Source: Ralstonia pickettii | GTDB lineage: Bacteria > Pseudomonadota > Gammaproteobacteria > Burkholderiales > Burkholderiaceae | Direction of reading: 5' to 3' | NCBI RefSeq assembly: GCF_016466415.2 | Contig: NZ_CP066771.1 | Span: forward strand, 434,001-498,000 | Length of the DNA stretch: 64,000 bases | In this document: positions 53,930 through 64,000 of the stretch, one piece after another | Layout of the letters: each line of letters opens with the position of its first letter | How positions within the stretch are numbered: position 1 is the first letter of the stretch | Made by a program: the position numbers and the translations under genes | The notes under the pieces: model-generated | What the model saw: the letters and a program-made list of their open reading frames with translations, nothing else | Told to the model about the DNA's origin: nothing | The model's database searches: none

Positions 53930-54370
53930 TTAGTGCAGAGAGTGCGTAACGCTGGCGATGGAGGCGGCCACGCGTTCTTCAGCGGCCTGGCTGGAATGGA
54001 CGTGGGCGATGCGCCAGCCTTCGTGGTTCTGCATCAGCACGTAGGTCGTGTGAACGTACAGATCGGCCTCGGTGGCGGTGGCCGAAAAGCGCAGCGCTTC
54101 CGTGGCTTCGAAGATCGACACCCCCAGCGACGAATGCACCTGTTGCGAGAGGCATTCGATCCAGACCGGATTCTTCTCGACCAGCGCATCGAGGCAGCCG
54201 CGCAGCTGCTCGTGGCCGTGCAGGCGCTGGCCGTCGGGCAGGATGAAGCTCACCGAATCCTCGTCGAGCCACAGCTTGAGCGCGCCATCGGCATCGCGGC
54301 GCTTGAGCGCATCGCGATAGGCTTCGAGGATGTCCTCGGCGGCTTCGAACAGGCGGGCAAATCGTGGCAT
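53930..54370 (-). CDS. NTF2-like (SnoaL/DUF4440 type) protein
   Basis: A 146-residue protein with the cone-shaped NTF2 fold pattern: AYRDALKRRDADGALKLWLDEDSVSFILPDG, an HGHEQLRGCLDALVE helix and VHTTYVLMQNHEGWRIAHVHSS near the end. Such proteins bind small ligands or act as lyases; the function here is unknown. ATG 54370 suits the family start. It lies 25 bases downstream of waaF and may be cotranscribed. Confidence 0.8.
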   Translation of the reverse strand: MPRFARLFEAAEDILEAYRDALKRRDADGALKLWLDEDSVSFILPDGQRLHGHEQLRGCLDALVEKNPVWIECLSQQVHSSLGVSIFEATEALRFSATATEADLYVHTTYVLMQNHEGWRIAHVHSSQAAEERVAASIASVTHSLH

Positions 54371-54395
54371 GGCGGTGGATGTTAAGGAGAGCGTA

Positions 54396-55421
54396 TTACT
54401 GCGGCTGCAGCAGCCGGCGCAATTCATGAAACACCATCTCGGGGCCGATGTCGCGCAGGCAGCGCAAGTGGCCCAGCGGGCATTCGCGCGCAAAGCACGG
54501 GCTGCACTCCAGATGGAGCCACATGATACTCGCAGCGGGCGACAGCGGCGGCGTGTGGCGGGGGTCGCTGGAACCGAATACGGCCACCTGCGGGCGTCCC
54601 AGGGCAGCCGCCACGTGCATCAGGCCAGAGTCGTTGCAGATGGCGGCCTCGGCGCGGGCGAGCAGTTCGATCGCCTCATCCAGCGAGGTCTCGCCGCACA
54701 GGTTGCGCACGAACGGTGCGCGCTCGACGATGGCGTTGGCCATCTCGCGGTCCTTGCCCGAACCCAGCGCAACGATCTGCGCGTACGGGAACGAGCGGCG
54801 CAGCATCTGCGCCAGCTCTGCGAAATGCTCGGCCGGCCAGCGCTTGGCCGGGCCGTATTCCGCCCCGGGGCAGAAGGCAATCAGCCGCGCGTTGCCCGGA
54901 ATGCTGAACTTCGCCGATGTGGCGGCCACGCGCTGCACATCAACGTCCAGCTTCGGATCGGGCAGGGTGTCGGGCAGCTTGGCGTGGGGCTTGAAAGCCA
55001 GCGCCGCGTAGTGCTGCACCATCGGCGGACGCGCGTTCTTGGGCGGATTCGGGTAGCGCACGTTCAGCACGCCCAGGCGCGACTCGCCCTTGTAGCCGAT
55101 GCGCAGTGGAATGCCTGCCAGCCACGGGATCAGCGCGCTCTTGAACGAATTCGGCAGCACGTACGCTGCATCGAAGGTTTCGCCCTTGAGCTGCTGCGCA
55201 AACATCGTGCGGCTGCCGAGCTGCAGCTTGCCGTGGGCGAGATCAGTCGGCAGCACGCGTGCGATTTCCGGCATGCGCGCGAGCACGGGCGCCACCCATT
55301 TCGGGGCGATCGCGTGAATCTGCGCGCGCGGGTGCCGCGCCTTGAGCTGCGCGAACAGCGGTTGCGCCATCAGCGCATCACCGATCCAGTTGGGGGCGAC
55401 GACGAGGATTTTGCGCATCAT
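54396..55421 (-). CDS. waaF: ADP-heptose--LPS heptosyltransferase II
   Basis: A 341-residue GT9 glycosyltransferase. MMRKILVVAPNWIGDALMAQPL is the classic WaaF N-terminus; GAEYGPAKRWP and NDSGLMHVAAALGRPQVAVFGSSDPRHTPP mark the donor-binding half. It adds the second heptose to the LPS inner core. Cysteine cluster CSPCFARECPLGHLRCL near the C-terminus is common in this family. Confidence 0.95.
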   Translation of the reverse strand: MMRKILVVAPNWIGDALMAQPLFAQLKARHPRAQIHAIAPKWVAPVLARMPEIARVLPTDLAHGKLQLGSRTMFAQQLKGETFDAAYVLPNSFKSALIPWLAGIPLRIGYKGESRLGVLNVRYPNPPKNARPPMVQHYAALAFKPHAKLPDTLPDPKLDVDVQRVAATSAKFSIPGNARLIAFCPGAEYGPAKRWPAEHFAELAQMLRRSFPYAQIVALGSGKDREMANAIVERAPFVRNLCGETSLDEAIELLARAEAAICNDSGLMHVAAALGRPQVAVFGSSDPRHTPPLSPAASIMWLHLECSPCFARECPLGHLRCLRDIGPEMVFHELRRLLQPQ

Positions 55422-55470
55422 CGAATCGCCAGGCGCGTGCGGCGACCGGGGTACTGCAGGTGAATCGGGC

Positions 55471-55668
55471 TCAATGGTGGCCCTTCAGTTCAACGCCGGG
55501 AGCCAGCTTGTAGACGGTGCCGCAGTACGGGCACTTGGCTTCGCCGGTGTCGGCGATGTCGAGGAACACGCGCGGGTGATAGTTCCAGGCCGGCGTTTTG
55601 GCGGTCGGGCAATGCAGCGGCAGGTCGTCTGCGCCGATTTCGATCGAGGTTGCGGTTTGCGTGGTCAT
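55471..55668 (-). CDS. Zinc-finger protein of the CHCC type
   Basis: A 65-residue protein with Cys20, His31 (YHPRVFLDI) and the pair Cys46-x2-Cys49 (CPYCGTVYKL), the zf-CHCC zinc site also found in a subunit of respiratory complex I. Role unknown in bacteria. It precedes waaF on the same strand with 49 bases between. Confidence 0.87.
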   Translation of the reverse strand: MTTQTATSIEIGADDLPLHCPTAKTPAWNYHPRVFLDIADTGEAKCPYCGTVYKLAPGVELKGHH

Positions 55669-55848
55669 GGTCAGTGAGGAGTGCCGGCGCGGTCTGAACG
55701 GGTCAGCCGCGCCCTGATATGGGCTGCAGGTTCAAAAACCGACAAAGGCGAAATTGTAAGGGGTGGGCGCAGGCGCGCCAACGCCGATTGTTGCAGTGCG
55801 TGGCGCCCGGCATGAATCACGCAATCGCTGGGGCCGGGGCGCATGGCC

Positions 55849-55880
55849 GTTAAGCGAACGCTTAACATCAAAAGTATAAT
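55849..55880 (+). promoter_or_regulatory. Palindromic operator and -10 box upstream of azlC
   Basis: GTTAAGCG-AA-CGCTTAAC (55849-55866) is a perfect 8-bp inverted repeat. A TATAAT box follows at 55875-55880, so the palindrome covers the -35 region. The azlC start is 115 bases further on. Confidence 0.75.
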
Positions 55881-55995
55881 CGTCTGTTTCCTACGAGCCA
55901 CCCATGTCGCCCCCGACGTTCCTGCGCGCCCGCGCTGCCGGCTGCCCTTGCCCGGCTCATCAAATAGAAGCTTATTCGCCACTTTTGGGGGCGCC

Positions 55996-56790
55996 ATGGC
56001 GCTAGTCCGCTGGGCGGCGGCATTGCAGCGTCGCTGGGAGGCGATCGATCCGGCCGAACGTGCGGGTTTCTTTGCCGGCGTGCGTGCCTACATGCCGTCG
56101 ATGCCGCCGGTGCTGGCCTGGGGTTTGGTGACCGGCGTGGCGATGAGCAAATCGGTGCTGACCATCCCGCAGGCCATCGGCATGACGATCTTTGTGTATG
56201 CGGGATCGTCGCAACTGGCGGTGCTGCCGCTGCTGGCAGCGGGCTTGCCGATCTGGACGGTGCTGCTGACGGCGTTCATCGTGAATGTGCGCTTCATCAT
56301 CTTCAGCGCCGGGCTCATGCAGCATTTCGGGCACCTGCCGTTCATGCGCCGCGTGGTCCTGGGCGTGTTCAACGGTGATCTGCCGTTCGTGCTGTTTACC
56401 CAGCAGTACCCTTCGGCGGCCCCGCAGGCGGGCAAGGAAGGCTACTACTGGGGCATGGTCCTGCTGAGCTTCGTTGGCTGGCAGGTGTCGTCCATCCTGG
56501 GCATCGTCGCGGCGAGCCTGTTTCCCGATGCGTGGGGCTTGGCGCTGGCCGGGACGCTTGCGCTGATTCCCGTCATGGTGTCGACCATTCGTAGCCGGGC
56601 CACGCTCATGGCGGTGGCTGTGGCGGCGGTGCTGGCGCTGGTTGCCTTCAAGCTGCCGTATCGATTGAGCCTCGTGCTTGCCGTCACTGGCGCGATGGCC
56701 GCCGGTCTGGCTGCAGACGAAGCTGCGGCGCGTTTGCAGTGGCAGCGCCGCCGCGCCTCCCAGCCTGCAACTGACGAGGACGATGCATGA
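55996..56790 (+). CDS. azlC: Branched-chain amino acid exporter large subunit (AzlC family)
   Basis: A 264-residue membrane protein with seven or so helices; FVYAGSSQLAVLPLLAAG and FIVNVRFIIFSAGLMQHF are the AzlC/YgaZ hallmarks. Together with AzlD it exports branched-chain amino acids. ATG 55996 follows GGGGG and comes after the promoter region; the frame is open upstream but spans the promoter. It overlaps azlD by 4 bases (ATGA). Confidence 0.92.
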   Translation: MALVRWAAALQRRWEAIDPAERAGFFAGVRAYMPSMPPVLAWGLVTGVAMSKSVLTIPQAIGMTIFVYAGSSQLAVLPLLAAGLPIWTVLLTAFIVNVRFIIFSAGLMQHFGHLPFMRRVVLGVFNGDLPFVLFTQQYPSAAPQAGKEGYYWGMVLLSFVGWQVSSILGIVAASLFPDAWGLALAGTLALIPVMVSTIRSRATLMAVAVAAVLALVAFKLPYRLSLVLAVTGAMAAGLAADEAAARLQWQRRRASQPATDEDDA

Positions 56791-57110
56791 GCGCGCTCGA
56801 AATCTGGCTGGTCATTGCCGGCATGACGGTGGTGACGATCGTCACGCGCTCGTTGTTCCTGATCGTGGGCGATCGCATGACGCTGCCCACCCGCGTACAG
56901 CACGCGTTGCGCTTCGCGCCGGCTGCCGCACTCGTCGCCATCGTCTTGCCCGATCTGCTCTGGAACCAGGGCCACTTCGATGCAAGCTGGACCAACCCGC
57001 GCCTGATGGCCGGTATTGCTGCCACCGCGTTTTACGTTGCCACGCGGCGCATGCTCGGCATGATCTTCGTCGGCATGGGCGTTTTTACCGTGCTGCGTCT
57101 CTGGGGATGA
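56787..57110 (+). CDS. azlD: Branched-chain amino acid exporter small subunit (AzlD family)
   Basis: A 107-residue membrane protein with about four helices, ALRFAPAAALVAIVLPDLL and the GMGVFTVLRLW end typical of AzlD/YgaH. It overlaps azlC and rarD by ATGA junctions on both sides, so the three genes are translationally coupled. Confidence 0.92.
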   Translation: MSALEIWLVIAGMTVVTIVTRSLFLIVGDRMTLPTRVQHALRFAPAAALVAIVLPDLLWNQGHFDASWTNPRLMAGIAATAFYVATRRMLGMIFVGMGVFTVLRLWG

Positions 57111-58009
57111 ACATGTCGGGTTCCAACCGCAACGGCGTGATCTTCGCGTTTCTGGCCTACACCATGTGGGGCCTGTTTCCGCTGTACTTCAAGCTGCTCA
57201 AGGCGGTGTCGCCGATCGAGATTCTCTCGCACCGGGTGATCTGGTCATTGGCGGTGATGGTGGTGATCCTGCTCGTGAAGCGGCACGGCGCCTGGTTGTG
57301 GGCGCTGCGCAAGCAACCGCGGGTGGTGGGGCGCTATGCCGCCAGCACCAGCCTGTTGGCCGCCAACTGGCTGACCTACATCTGGGCCGTCAACCACGAC
57401 CATGTGCTCGAAGCCAGCCTGGGCTATTTCATTAACCCGCTCGTGGTGGTGATGCTCGCCGCGCTGGTGCTGGGCGAGCGGCTGCGGCCGGTGCAGTGGG
57501 TGTCGGTGGCGCTGGCGGCAGCCGGCGTGGCGTGGCTGACCTGGCAGGCCGGCACGCTGCCGTGGATTGCCCTGGCGCTGGCGTTCTCATTCGGGCTCTA
57601 CGGCCTGCTGCGCAAGACCTCGCCGCTGGGCGCGCTGGAAGGGCTGACGCTGGAGACGTTGCTGCTGTTCCCGCTGGCGCTGGCCTATCTCGGCTGGCTG
57701 GCTTCGCAGCATCAGAACGCCTTCCTGGCCGCGTCGCCGGGCACGCAGTGGCTGCTGGCGCTGGCCGGCCCGCTGACGGCGCTGCCGCTGCTGCTGTTTG
57801 GCGCCGGCGCGCGGCGGATTCCGCTGTCGCTGCTGGGTTTGCTGCAATACGTGAGCCCAACGCTGCAACTGCTGCTGGGCGTATGGCTCTACAACGAGCC
57901 GTTTGCGGGGCCCAAGGTGGCGGGCTATGTGCTGATCTGGGCGGGTCTTGCCGTGTATTCGGCCGAAAGCTGGATGCGCCTGCGGCGTCGTACGCCGGTG
58001 CCGGCATAG
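57107..58009 (+). CDS. rarD: EamA-family transporter RarD
   Basis: A 300-residue, ten-helix drug/metabolite transporter. [23 protein letters not shown] and [26 protein letters not shown] are RarD signatures. Substrate unknown (chloramphenicol sensitivity gave the name). The start overlaps the azlD stop (ATGA); ATG 57113 is an alternative. Coexpression with AzlCD suggests a shared export role. Confidence 0.92.
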   Translation: MNMSGSNRNGVIFAFLAYTMWGLFPLYFKLLKAVSPIEILSHRVIWSLAVMVVILLVKRHGAWLWALRKQPRVVGRYAASTSLLAANWLTYIWAVNHDHVLEASLGYFINPLVVVMLAALVLGERLRPVQWVSVALAAAGVAWLTWQAGTLPWIALALAFSFGLYGLLRKTSPLGALEGLTLETLLLFPLALAYLGWLASQHQNAFLAASPGTQWLLALAGPLTALPLLLFGAGARRIPLSLLGLLQYVSPTLQLLLGVWLYNEPFAGPKVAGYVLIWAGLAVYSAESWMRLRRRTPVPA

Positions 58010-58128
58010 TCCCCGCCAATCGGCCTCGGCAAGACGACCGAGGCCGGAGGACTCCGCCGAGAAACGCACGTTTTGACCAGGCGCATCGGGTAAAATCGCG
58101 GTTTTCTGCGATTTCTTCCGAAGCTGCC

Positions 58129-59340
<1,212 letters not shown>

Positions 59341-59389
59341 CCGCCAGCGCCGCCAACATCCCCACCACAACAACGAGACACCGCCGCCC

Positions 59390-60829
59390 ATGACCCGCGC
59401 TACCAAGATCGTCGCAACGCTCGGCCCCGCGTCCAGCACGCAGGAAGTCCTGACCCGCATGATTGCCGCGGGGGTCGATGTGGTGCGGCTGAACTTCTCG
59501 CACGGCGCGGCGCAGGATCACATCGATCGTGCGCAGCTCGTGCGCGAAGTGGCGCGTTCGGTCGGCCGCGAGGTGGCCATCATGGCCGACCTGCAGGGCC
59601 CGAAGATCCGCGTTGGCAAGTTCGAGAACGGCAAGATCACGCTCGAGCCGGGTGATCGCTTCACGCTCGACGCCCGCTGCGAGCTGGGCAACCAGGAGCG
59701 CGTCGGCCTCGACTACAAGGAACTGCCGCGCGACGTTGGCCCGGGCGATCTGCTGCTGCTCAACGATGGGCTGATCGTGTTGCAGGTCGAGCGCGTGGTG
59801 GGTGAAGAGATCGAGACCATCGTCAAGATCGGCGGCGATCTGTCCAACAACAAGGGCATCAACCGCCAGGGCGGCGGCTTGTCGGCGCCGGCGCTGACCG
59901 CCAAGGACATGGAAGACATCAAGACCGCGATGGCGCTGGGCGCCGATTACGTTGCGGTCAGCTTCCCCAAGAACGCGACCGACATGGAAATGGCGCGCCA
60001 GTTGGCCGCCGTGGCCGGCGCACCCCACAGCCACAAGACCCGCATGATCGCCAAGATCGAGCGTGCCGAGGCCATCCGCCCGGGCGTGCTCGAAGAGATC
60101 CTGGCCGCCTCCGACGGCATCATGGTCGCGCGTGGCGACCTGGCCGTGGAAGTGGGCAACGCGGCCGTGCCGGCGCTGCAGAAGCGCATGATCAAGCTTG
60201 CCCGCGAAAACAATAAGCTGGCCATCACCGCCACGCAGATGATGGAATCGATGATCGTCAATCCGGTGCCGACGCGCGCCGAGGTGTCGGACGTCGCCAA
60301 CGCCGTGCTCGACGGTACCGATGCCGTGATGCTGTCGGCGGAAACCGCCGCCGGCCGCTACCCCGTCGAGACCATCGAAGCCATGGCTGCCATCTGCGTC
60401 GAAGCCGAGAAGTCGCAAACCGTGCATCTGGATGCAGACTTCCTCGACCAGACCTTCAGCCGTATCGACCAGTCGATTGCCATGGGCGCGCTGTTCACGG
60501 CGCACCACCTGCAGGTCAAGGCGATTGCCGCGCTCACCGATTCCGGCGCGACGGCGCTGTGGATGAGCCGCCACGGCATCAACATCCCCATTTATGCGAT
60601 GACGCCCAACGTGGCCTCGCAACGCAAGATGGCCCTGTACCGCAACGTGCAGTCGCTGCCGCTGGCCAACAGCACCGACCGCGACGAAGCCCTGCACCAG
60701 GCCGAAGAACTGCTGGTCGCGCGCGGCGTCGTGCAGCGTGGCGACTTCATCGTCCTTACCGTCGGCGAGCCGATGGGCCAGGCCGGCGGCACCAATACGC
60801 TCAAGATTGTTCGCGTCGGCATGCACTGA
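59390..60829 (+). CDS. pyk: Pyruvate kinase
   Basis: A 479-residue kinase, beginning MTRATKIVATLGPASS. Active-site patterns NFSHG, MADLQGPKIRVG, IAKIERAEAI, MVARGDLAVE and TQMMESMI are intact. It converts phosphoenolpyruvate to pyruvate, forming ATP. Lies between pgk and fba on the same strand, 87 bases before fba. Confidence 0.97.
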   Translation: MTRATKIVATLGPASSTQEVLTRMIAAGVDVVRLNFSHGAAQDHIDRAQLVREVARSVGREVAIMADLQGPKIRVGKFENGKITLEPGDRFTLDARCELGNQERVGLDYKELPRDVGPGDLLLLNDGLIVLQVERVVGEEIETIVKIGGDLSNNKGINRQGGGLSAPALTAKDMEDIKTAMALGADYVAVSFPKNATDMEMARQLAAVAGAPHSHKTRMIAKIERAEAIRPGVLEEILAASDGIMVARGDLAVEVGNAAVPALQKRMIKLARENNKLAITATQMMESMIVNPVPTRAEVSDVANAVLDGTDAVMLSAETAAGRYPVETIEAMAAICVEAEKSQTVHLDADFLDQTFSRIDQSIAMGALFTAHHLQVKAIAALTDSGATALWMSRHGINIPIYAMTPNVASQRKMALYRNVQSLPLANSTDRDEALHQAEELLVARGVVQRGDFIVLTVGEPMGQAGGTNTLKIVRVGMH

Positions 60830-60916
60830 CGCCCACGACGGAACGCCGTTTGCTACGTATTTCAGATGCCCACGCGTTCCTGAGACCGAATACAGATCGA
60901 TCCATAGGAGAAAACC

Positions 60917-61981
60917 ATGCCACTCGTCTCGATGCGCCAACTGCTGGACCACGCCGCTGAAAACGGCTACGGCCTGCCGGCATTCAACGTGAACAACCTG
61001 GAACAAGTCCAGGCCGTGATGGAAGCCGCCAAGGAAGCCGGCGCACCCGTCATCCTGCAAGCCAGCGCAGGCGCCCGCAAATACGCCGGCGAATCGTTCA
61101 TCAAGCACCTGATCCAGGCCGCTGTCGAGGCTTATCCGGAGATCCCGCTGGTCATGCACCAGGATCACGGCCAAAGCCCGGCCATCTGCCAGGGCGCCAT
61201 CGACCTGGGCTTCGGCTCGGTGATGATGGACGGCTCGCTGCGCGAAGACGGCAAGACGCCCGCCGATTTCGACTACAACGTCGACGTGACGCGCCGCGTT
61301 GTCGAGATGGCCCACAAGGTCGGCGTGACGGTTGAAGGCGAACTCGGCTGCCTGGGCTCCCTGGAAACCGGCATGGCCGGCGAGGAAGATGGGCACGGCG
61401 CGGAAGGCAAGCTTGACCACTCGTCGCTGCTGACCGACCCGGAAGAGGCTGCCCAGTTCGTCAAGGCGACCCAACTGGACGCCCTGGCCATCGCCATCGG
61501 CACCAGCCACGGCGCCTACAAGTTCACGCGCAAGCCCACGGGCGACATCCTGGCCATCAGCCGCGTGAAGGAAATCCACGCGCGTATCCCGAACACCCAT
61601 CTGGTGATGCACGGCTCGTCGAGCGTGCCGCAAGAACTGCTGGCCATCATCAACCAGTACGGCGGCAAGATGAAGGAAACCTACGGCGTGCCCGTCGAGG
61701 AAATCCAGGAAGCCATCAAGTACGGCGTGCGCAAGATCAACATCGACACCGACATCCGCTTGGCAATGACGGGCGCGGTGCGCAAGTTCCTGGCCGAAAA
61801 CCCGGACAAGTTCGACGCCCGCGAATGGCTCAAGCCGGCGCGCGAAGCCGCCAAGCAAATCTGCAAGGCGCGCTATATCCAGTTCGGCTGCGAAGGTCAG
61901 GCCGGCAAGATCAAGCCCATTAGCCTGTCCGTGATGGCGCAGAAGTACCAAAGCGGCGATCTGGCGCAAGTGGTGCAATAA
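60917..61981 (+). CDS. fba: Class II fructose-bisphosphate aldolase
   Basis: A 354-residue zinc aldolase of the CbbA/Fba type. Metal ligands are in [17 protein letters not shown] and VMHGSSSVP. It cleaves or forms fructose-1,6-bisphosphate. AGGAGAAAA precedes the ATG. A terminator follows at 62001-62030. It ends a glycolytic group pgk-pyk-fba. Confidence 0.97.
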   Translation: MPLVSMRQLLDHAAENGYGLPAFNVNNLEQVQAVMEAAKEAGAPVILQASAGARKYAGESFIKHLIQAAVEAYPEIPLVMHQDHGQSPAICQGAIDLGFGSVMMDGSLREDGKTPADFDYNVDVTRRVVEMAHKVGVTVEGELGCLGSLETGMAGEEDGHGAEGKLDHSSLLTDPEEAAQFVKATQLDALAIAIGTSHGAYKFTRKPTGDILAISRVKEIHARIPNTHLVMHGSSSVPQELLAIINQYGGKMKETYGVPVEEIQEAIKYGVRKINIDTDIRLAMTGAVRKFLAENPDKFDAREWLKPAREAAKQICKARYIQFGCEGQAGKIKPISLSVMAQKYQSGDLAQVVQ

Positions 61982-62000
61982 GCATTTTGCGTCACATCTA

Positions 62001-62030
62001 GCAAACGGCTGGCACTGCGCCAGCCGTTTT
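62001..62030 (+). terminator. Terminator of fba
   Basis: A perfect 11-bp stem AAACGGCTGGC/GCCAGCCGTTT (62003-62013 with 62019-62029) with a 5-base loop and T-rich end. Confidence 0.9.
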
Positions 62031-62037
62031 GCATTGC

Positions 62038-62076
62038 ATGGGCCATCTTATGGGCCACCCATGGGCCACGTATAAT
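62038..62076 (+). promoter_or_regulatory. purC promoter with three direct repeats
   Basis: ATGGGCCA is repeated three times (62038-62045, 62050-62057, 62061-62068), spaced 12 and 11 bases apart, about one helical turn. A consensus TATAAT follows at 62071-62076. The -35 region is within the repeats. The purC start is 42 bases after the -10 box. Confidence 0.7.
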
Positions 62077-62117
62077 ACTGGCCTTCCACGTTTTCTTATC
62101 TCCTCCCGGGTTCCGCC

Positions 62118-63041
62118 GTGTCCGCCACCCCTGCATCCTCCGCCCTTTACGAATCGTCGATCACCAGCCTGCCGTTGCTCGGCCGTGGCAAGGTGCGCGA
62201 GAACTACGCTGTCGGCGACGACAAGCTGCTGATGGTCACCACCGACCGCCTGTCGGCGTTTGACGTGATTCTCGGCCAGCCGATTCCGGACAAGGGCCGT
62301 GTGCTCGCGCAGATGTCGGATTTCTGGTTCAACAAGCTGCGCCACATCGTGCCGACGCACGAGACGGGCATCGCCCCGGAAACCGTGGTGGCCCCGGACG
62401 AAGTCGACCAGGTGCGCGGCCGCGCCATTGTGGTCAAGCGTCTGAAGCCGATCCTGGTGGAAGCCGTGGTGCGCGGTTACCTGGCCGGCAGCGGCTGGAA
62501 GGATTACCAGGCCACCGGCGCCGTCTGCGGTGTGCATCTGGCCCCCGGCCTGCAGAACGCGCAGAAGCTGCCCGAGCCGATCTTCACCCCCGCCGCCAAG
62601 GCCGAGATGGGCGAGCACGACGAGAACATCTCGTTCGATGAAGTCGAGCGCCGCATTGGCCCGGACCTCGCCGCGCAGATCCGCGACGTGAGCATCCGCC
62701 TGTACAAGGAAGCCTCCGACTTTGCCGCCACGCGCGGCATCATCATCGCCGACACCAAGTTCGAATTCGGTCTGGATGAGAACGGCACGCTCACGCTGAT
62801 GGATGAAGCGCTCACCGCAGACTCGTCGCGCTTCTGGCCCGCCGATTCGTACCGGGTCGGCACCAACCCGCCGTCGTTCGACAAGCAGTTCGTGCGCGAC
62901 TGGCTCGAAGCCGTGCGCATCGATGGCAAGCCGTGGCCGAAGACCGCGCCGGCGCCGCAGCTTCCTGCCGACGTCATCGAAAAAACCGCTGACAAATACC
63001 GCGAAGCGCTGGCCCGCCTGACCGGTGAATCCCTGCGTTAA
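62118..63041 (+). CDS. purC: Phosphoribosylaminoimidazole-succinocarboxamide synthase (SAICAR synthase)
   Basis: A 307-residue PurC of the longer proteobacterial type. [34 protein letters not shown] and [16 protein letters not shown] are diagnostic. It condenses CAIR with aspartate in purine synthesis. The start is GTG at 62118, giving the family N-terminus. It opens an operon with purE and purK. Confidence 0.95.
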   Translation: MSATPASSALYESSITSLPLLGRGKVRENYAVGDDKLLMVTTDRLSAFDVILGQPIPDKGRVLAQMSDFWFNKLRHIVPTHETGIAPETVVAPDEVDQVRGRAIVVKRLKPILVEAVVRGYLAGSGWKDYQATGAVCGVHLAPGLQNAQKLPEPIFTPAAKAEMGEHDENISFDEVERRIGPDLAAQIRDVSIRLYKEASDFAATRGIIIADTKFEFGLDENGTLTLMDEALTADSSRFWPADSYRVGTNPPSFDKQFVRDWLEAVRIDGKPWPKTAPAPQLPADVIEKTADKYREALARLTGESLR

Positions 63042-63056
63042 ACCGGAGCGATGACA

Positions 63057-63566
63057 ATGACCGCACAGCAATCCGCTCCGCTCGTTGGCGTGGTGATGGG
63101 CTCCAGCTCCGACTGGGAAGTGATGCGCCACGCCGTCGACATGCTCACGCAGTTCGGCATTCCGTTCGAGGCGCAGGTTGTTTCGGCGCACCGCATGCCG
63201 GACGACATGTTTGGCTACGCTGAAGCCGCACGCGGCCGGGGTCTGCGCGCCATCATCGCTGGCGCCGGCGGGGCGGCGCACCTGCCGGGCATGATCGCCG
63301 CCAAGACGATCGTGCCGGTGTTCGGCGTGCCGGTGCCGTCCAAGTACCTGCGCGGCGAAGACTCGCTGCTCTCCATCGTGCAGATGCCCAAGGGCATTCC
63401 GGTGTCGACGTTCGCCATTGGCGAAGCCGGTGCCGCCAACGCAGCGCTGGCCGCCATCGCCACCATCGCCACCACCGATTCGGCGCTCGCCGACAAGCTC
63501 GAAGCCTTCCGCGCCCAGCAGACCGAAGTCGCACGCGGCATGACGCTCCCTGTGCACGGCGCCTAA
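63057..63566 (+). CDS. purE: N5-carboxyaminoimidazole ribonucleotide mutase
   Basis: A 169-residue class I PurE with [13 protein letters not shown] near the start, [10 protein letters not shown] and [11 protein letters not shown]. It converts N5-CAIR to CAIR. GGAG at 63045-63048 is 8 bases before ATG 63057 but only 2 before ATG 63051, so the former is preferred. It follows purC by 15 bases. Confidence 0.96.
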   Translation: MTAQQSAPLVGVVMGSSSDWEVMRHAVDMLTQFGIPFEAQVVSAHRMPDDMFGYAEAARGRGLRAIIAGAGGAAHLPGMIAAKTIVPVFGVPVPSKYLRGEDSLLSIVQMPKGIPVSTFAIGEAGAANAALAAIATIATTDSALADKLEAFRAQQTEVARGMTLPVHGA

Positions 63567-63585
63567 GTAACCTACGACCCGATTC

Positions 63586-64000
63586 ATGGCCGACGACCTG
63601 AACCCGCGCCTGGCGCAAGCCCACACCGCGGAATCCCGCGCGCTGAACGTTCCCAACGCGATCCTGCCCGATGCCTGGCTTGGCATGCTCGGCGGCGGCC
63701 AGCTCGGCCGCATGTTCACGCACGCCGCGCAGGCCATGGGCTACAAGGTCTGTGTGCTTGATCCGGACCCGAACAGCCCGGCCGGCACCATCGCTGAGCG
63801 CCATCTGTGCGCCGGCTATACCGACGAAGCCGCATTGGCTGAGATGGCTGCACTGTGCCCGGCCGTCACCACCGAATTCGAGAACGTGCCGGCGCAGGCG
63901 CTCGACCGTCTGGAGCAACTCGGCGCGTTCGTGGCGCCGCGTGCCAATTGTGTGTCGATCGCGCAGAACCGCATCGCCGAGAAAAAATTCTTCGCGCTGT
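63586..64000 (+). CDS. purK: N5-carboxyaminoimidazole ribonucleotide synthase, N-terminal part
   Basis: Starts with ATG 63586, 19 bases after purE, and runs off the window with 138 codons visible. [14 protein letters not shown] near residues 31-44 is the PurK Rossmann motif, followed by DPDPNSPAG and [11 protein letters not shown]. It forms N5-CAIR from AIR, bicarbonate and ATP, the substrate of PurE. The N-terminal 28 residues before the motif are an extension. Confidence 0.93.
   Translation, partial: MADDLNPRLAQAHTAESRALNVPNAILPDAWLGMLGGGQLGRMFTHAAQAMGYKVCVLDPDPNSPAGTIAERHLCAGYTDEAALAEMAALCPAVTTEFENVPAQALDRLEQLGAFVAPRANCVSIAQNRIAEKKFFAL

Noticed and set aside
58068-58096. Promoter TTGACC...TAAAAT upstream of pgk
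   Set aside because: The spacing between the two hexamers is only 12 bases, too short for a sigma-70 promoter, so it was not annotated.

Overview
This 64 kb window is a high-GC chromosomal segment that looks like a Ralstonia species (Burkholderiales, beta-proteobacteria). That call rests on the gene order recA-recX-DUF2889-sucC-sucD-TerC-pilA-moaC, on the protein sequences as I recognise them, and on the absence of plasmid or phage functions. It is inference, because no database was searched. Most of the window is ordinary core chromosome. One IS66-family insertion sequence and a lower-GC pilin/glycosylation locus stand out.

Layout. 1-2.4 kb: the start of an unknown secreted protein, a renalase-like flavoprotein and an OmpW porin. 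2.6-12.8 kb (minus strand): a fatty-acid degradation cluster in the order TetR regulator, membrane FadE-type acyl-CoA dehydrogenase, a 470-residue FabG-type reductase, a MaoC hydratase, a thiolase, FadD and a DUF1571 lipoprotein-like protein. 13.4-16.2 kb: an RhlE-type DEAD-box helicase with a long repetitive tail, then SrkA kinase. 16.2-25.2 kb: pirin with a divergent LysR gene, an orphan response regulator, a cupin, a flavin monooxygenase with a divergent LysR gene, an MHS-family transporter, an aspartoacylase-like M14 enzyme and a TetR gene. 25.3-27.9 kb: a Baeyer-Villiger-type monooxygenase and an alpha/beta hydrolase, probably controlled by that TetR through a strong palindrome. 27.9 kb: tRNA-Met with its own promoter.

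28-37.5 kb: an MHS transporter, then the acetate uptake pair DUF485-ActP followed by a cNMP/CBS/DUF294 nucleotidyltransferase and a DnaQ-like exonuclease. Facing these are an orphan DUF4212 symporter subunit and a TctDE-like two-component system. 37.5-43.3 kb: recA (with LexA box and terminator), recX, DUF2889, sucCD and a TerC protein.

43.4-49.9 kb: three type IV pilin genes. The first two each have a sigma-54 (-24/-12) promoter. Between the second and third lies a PglL/TfpO-like O-oligosaccharyltransferase gene with a run of ten Gs at its 5' end. An intact IS66 element (2403 bp, 25-bp perfect inverted repeats, 8-bp target duplication) has inserted into the end of the third pilin gene and supplies a new stop codon. 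This locus is the most interesting part of the window: it combines tandem pilins, probable pilin glycosylation, a possible phase-variation tract and a fresh IS disruption.

49.9-64 kb: moaC, a BepA-like protease, a YheT hydrolase pair, an NTF2-like protein, waaF, a zinc-finger protein, the azlC-azlD-rarD operon, the glycolytic set pgk-pyk-fba, and the start of a purine operon purC-purE-purK that runs off the window.
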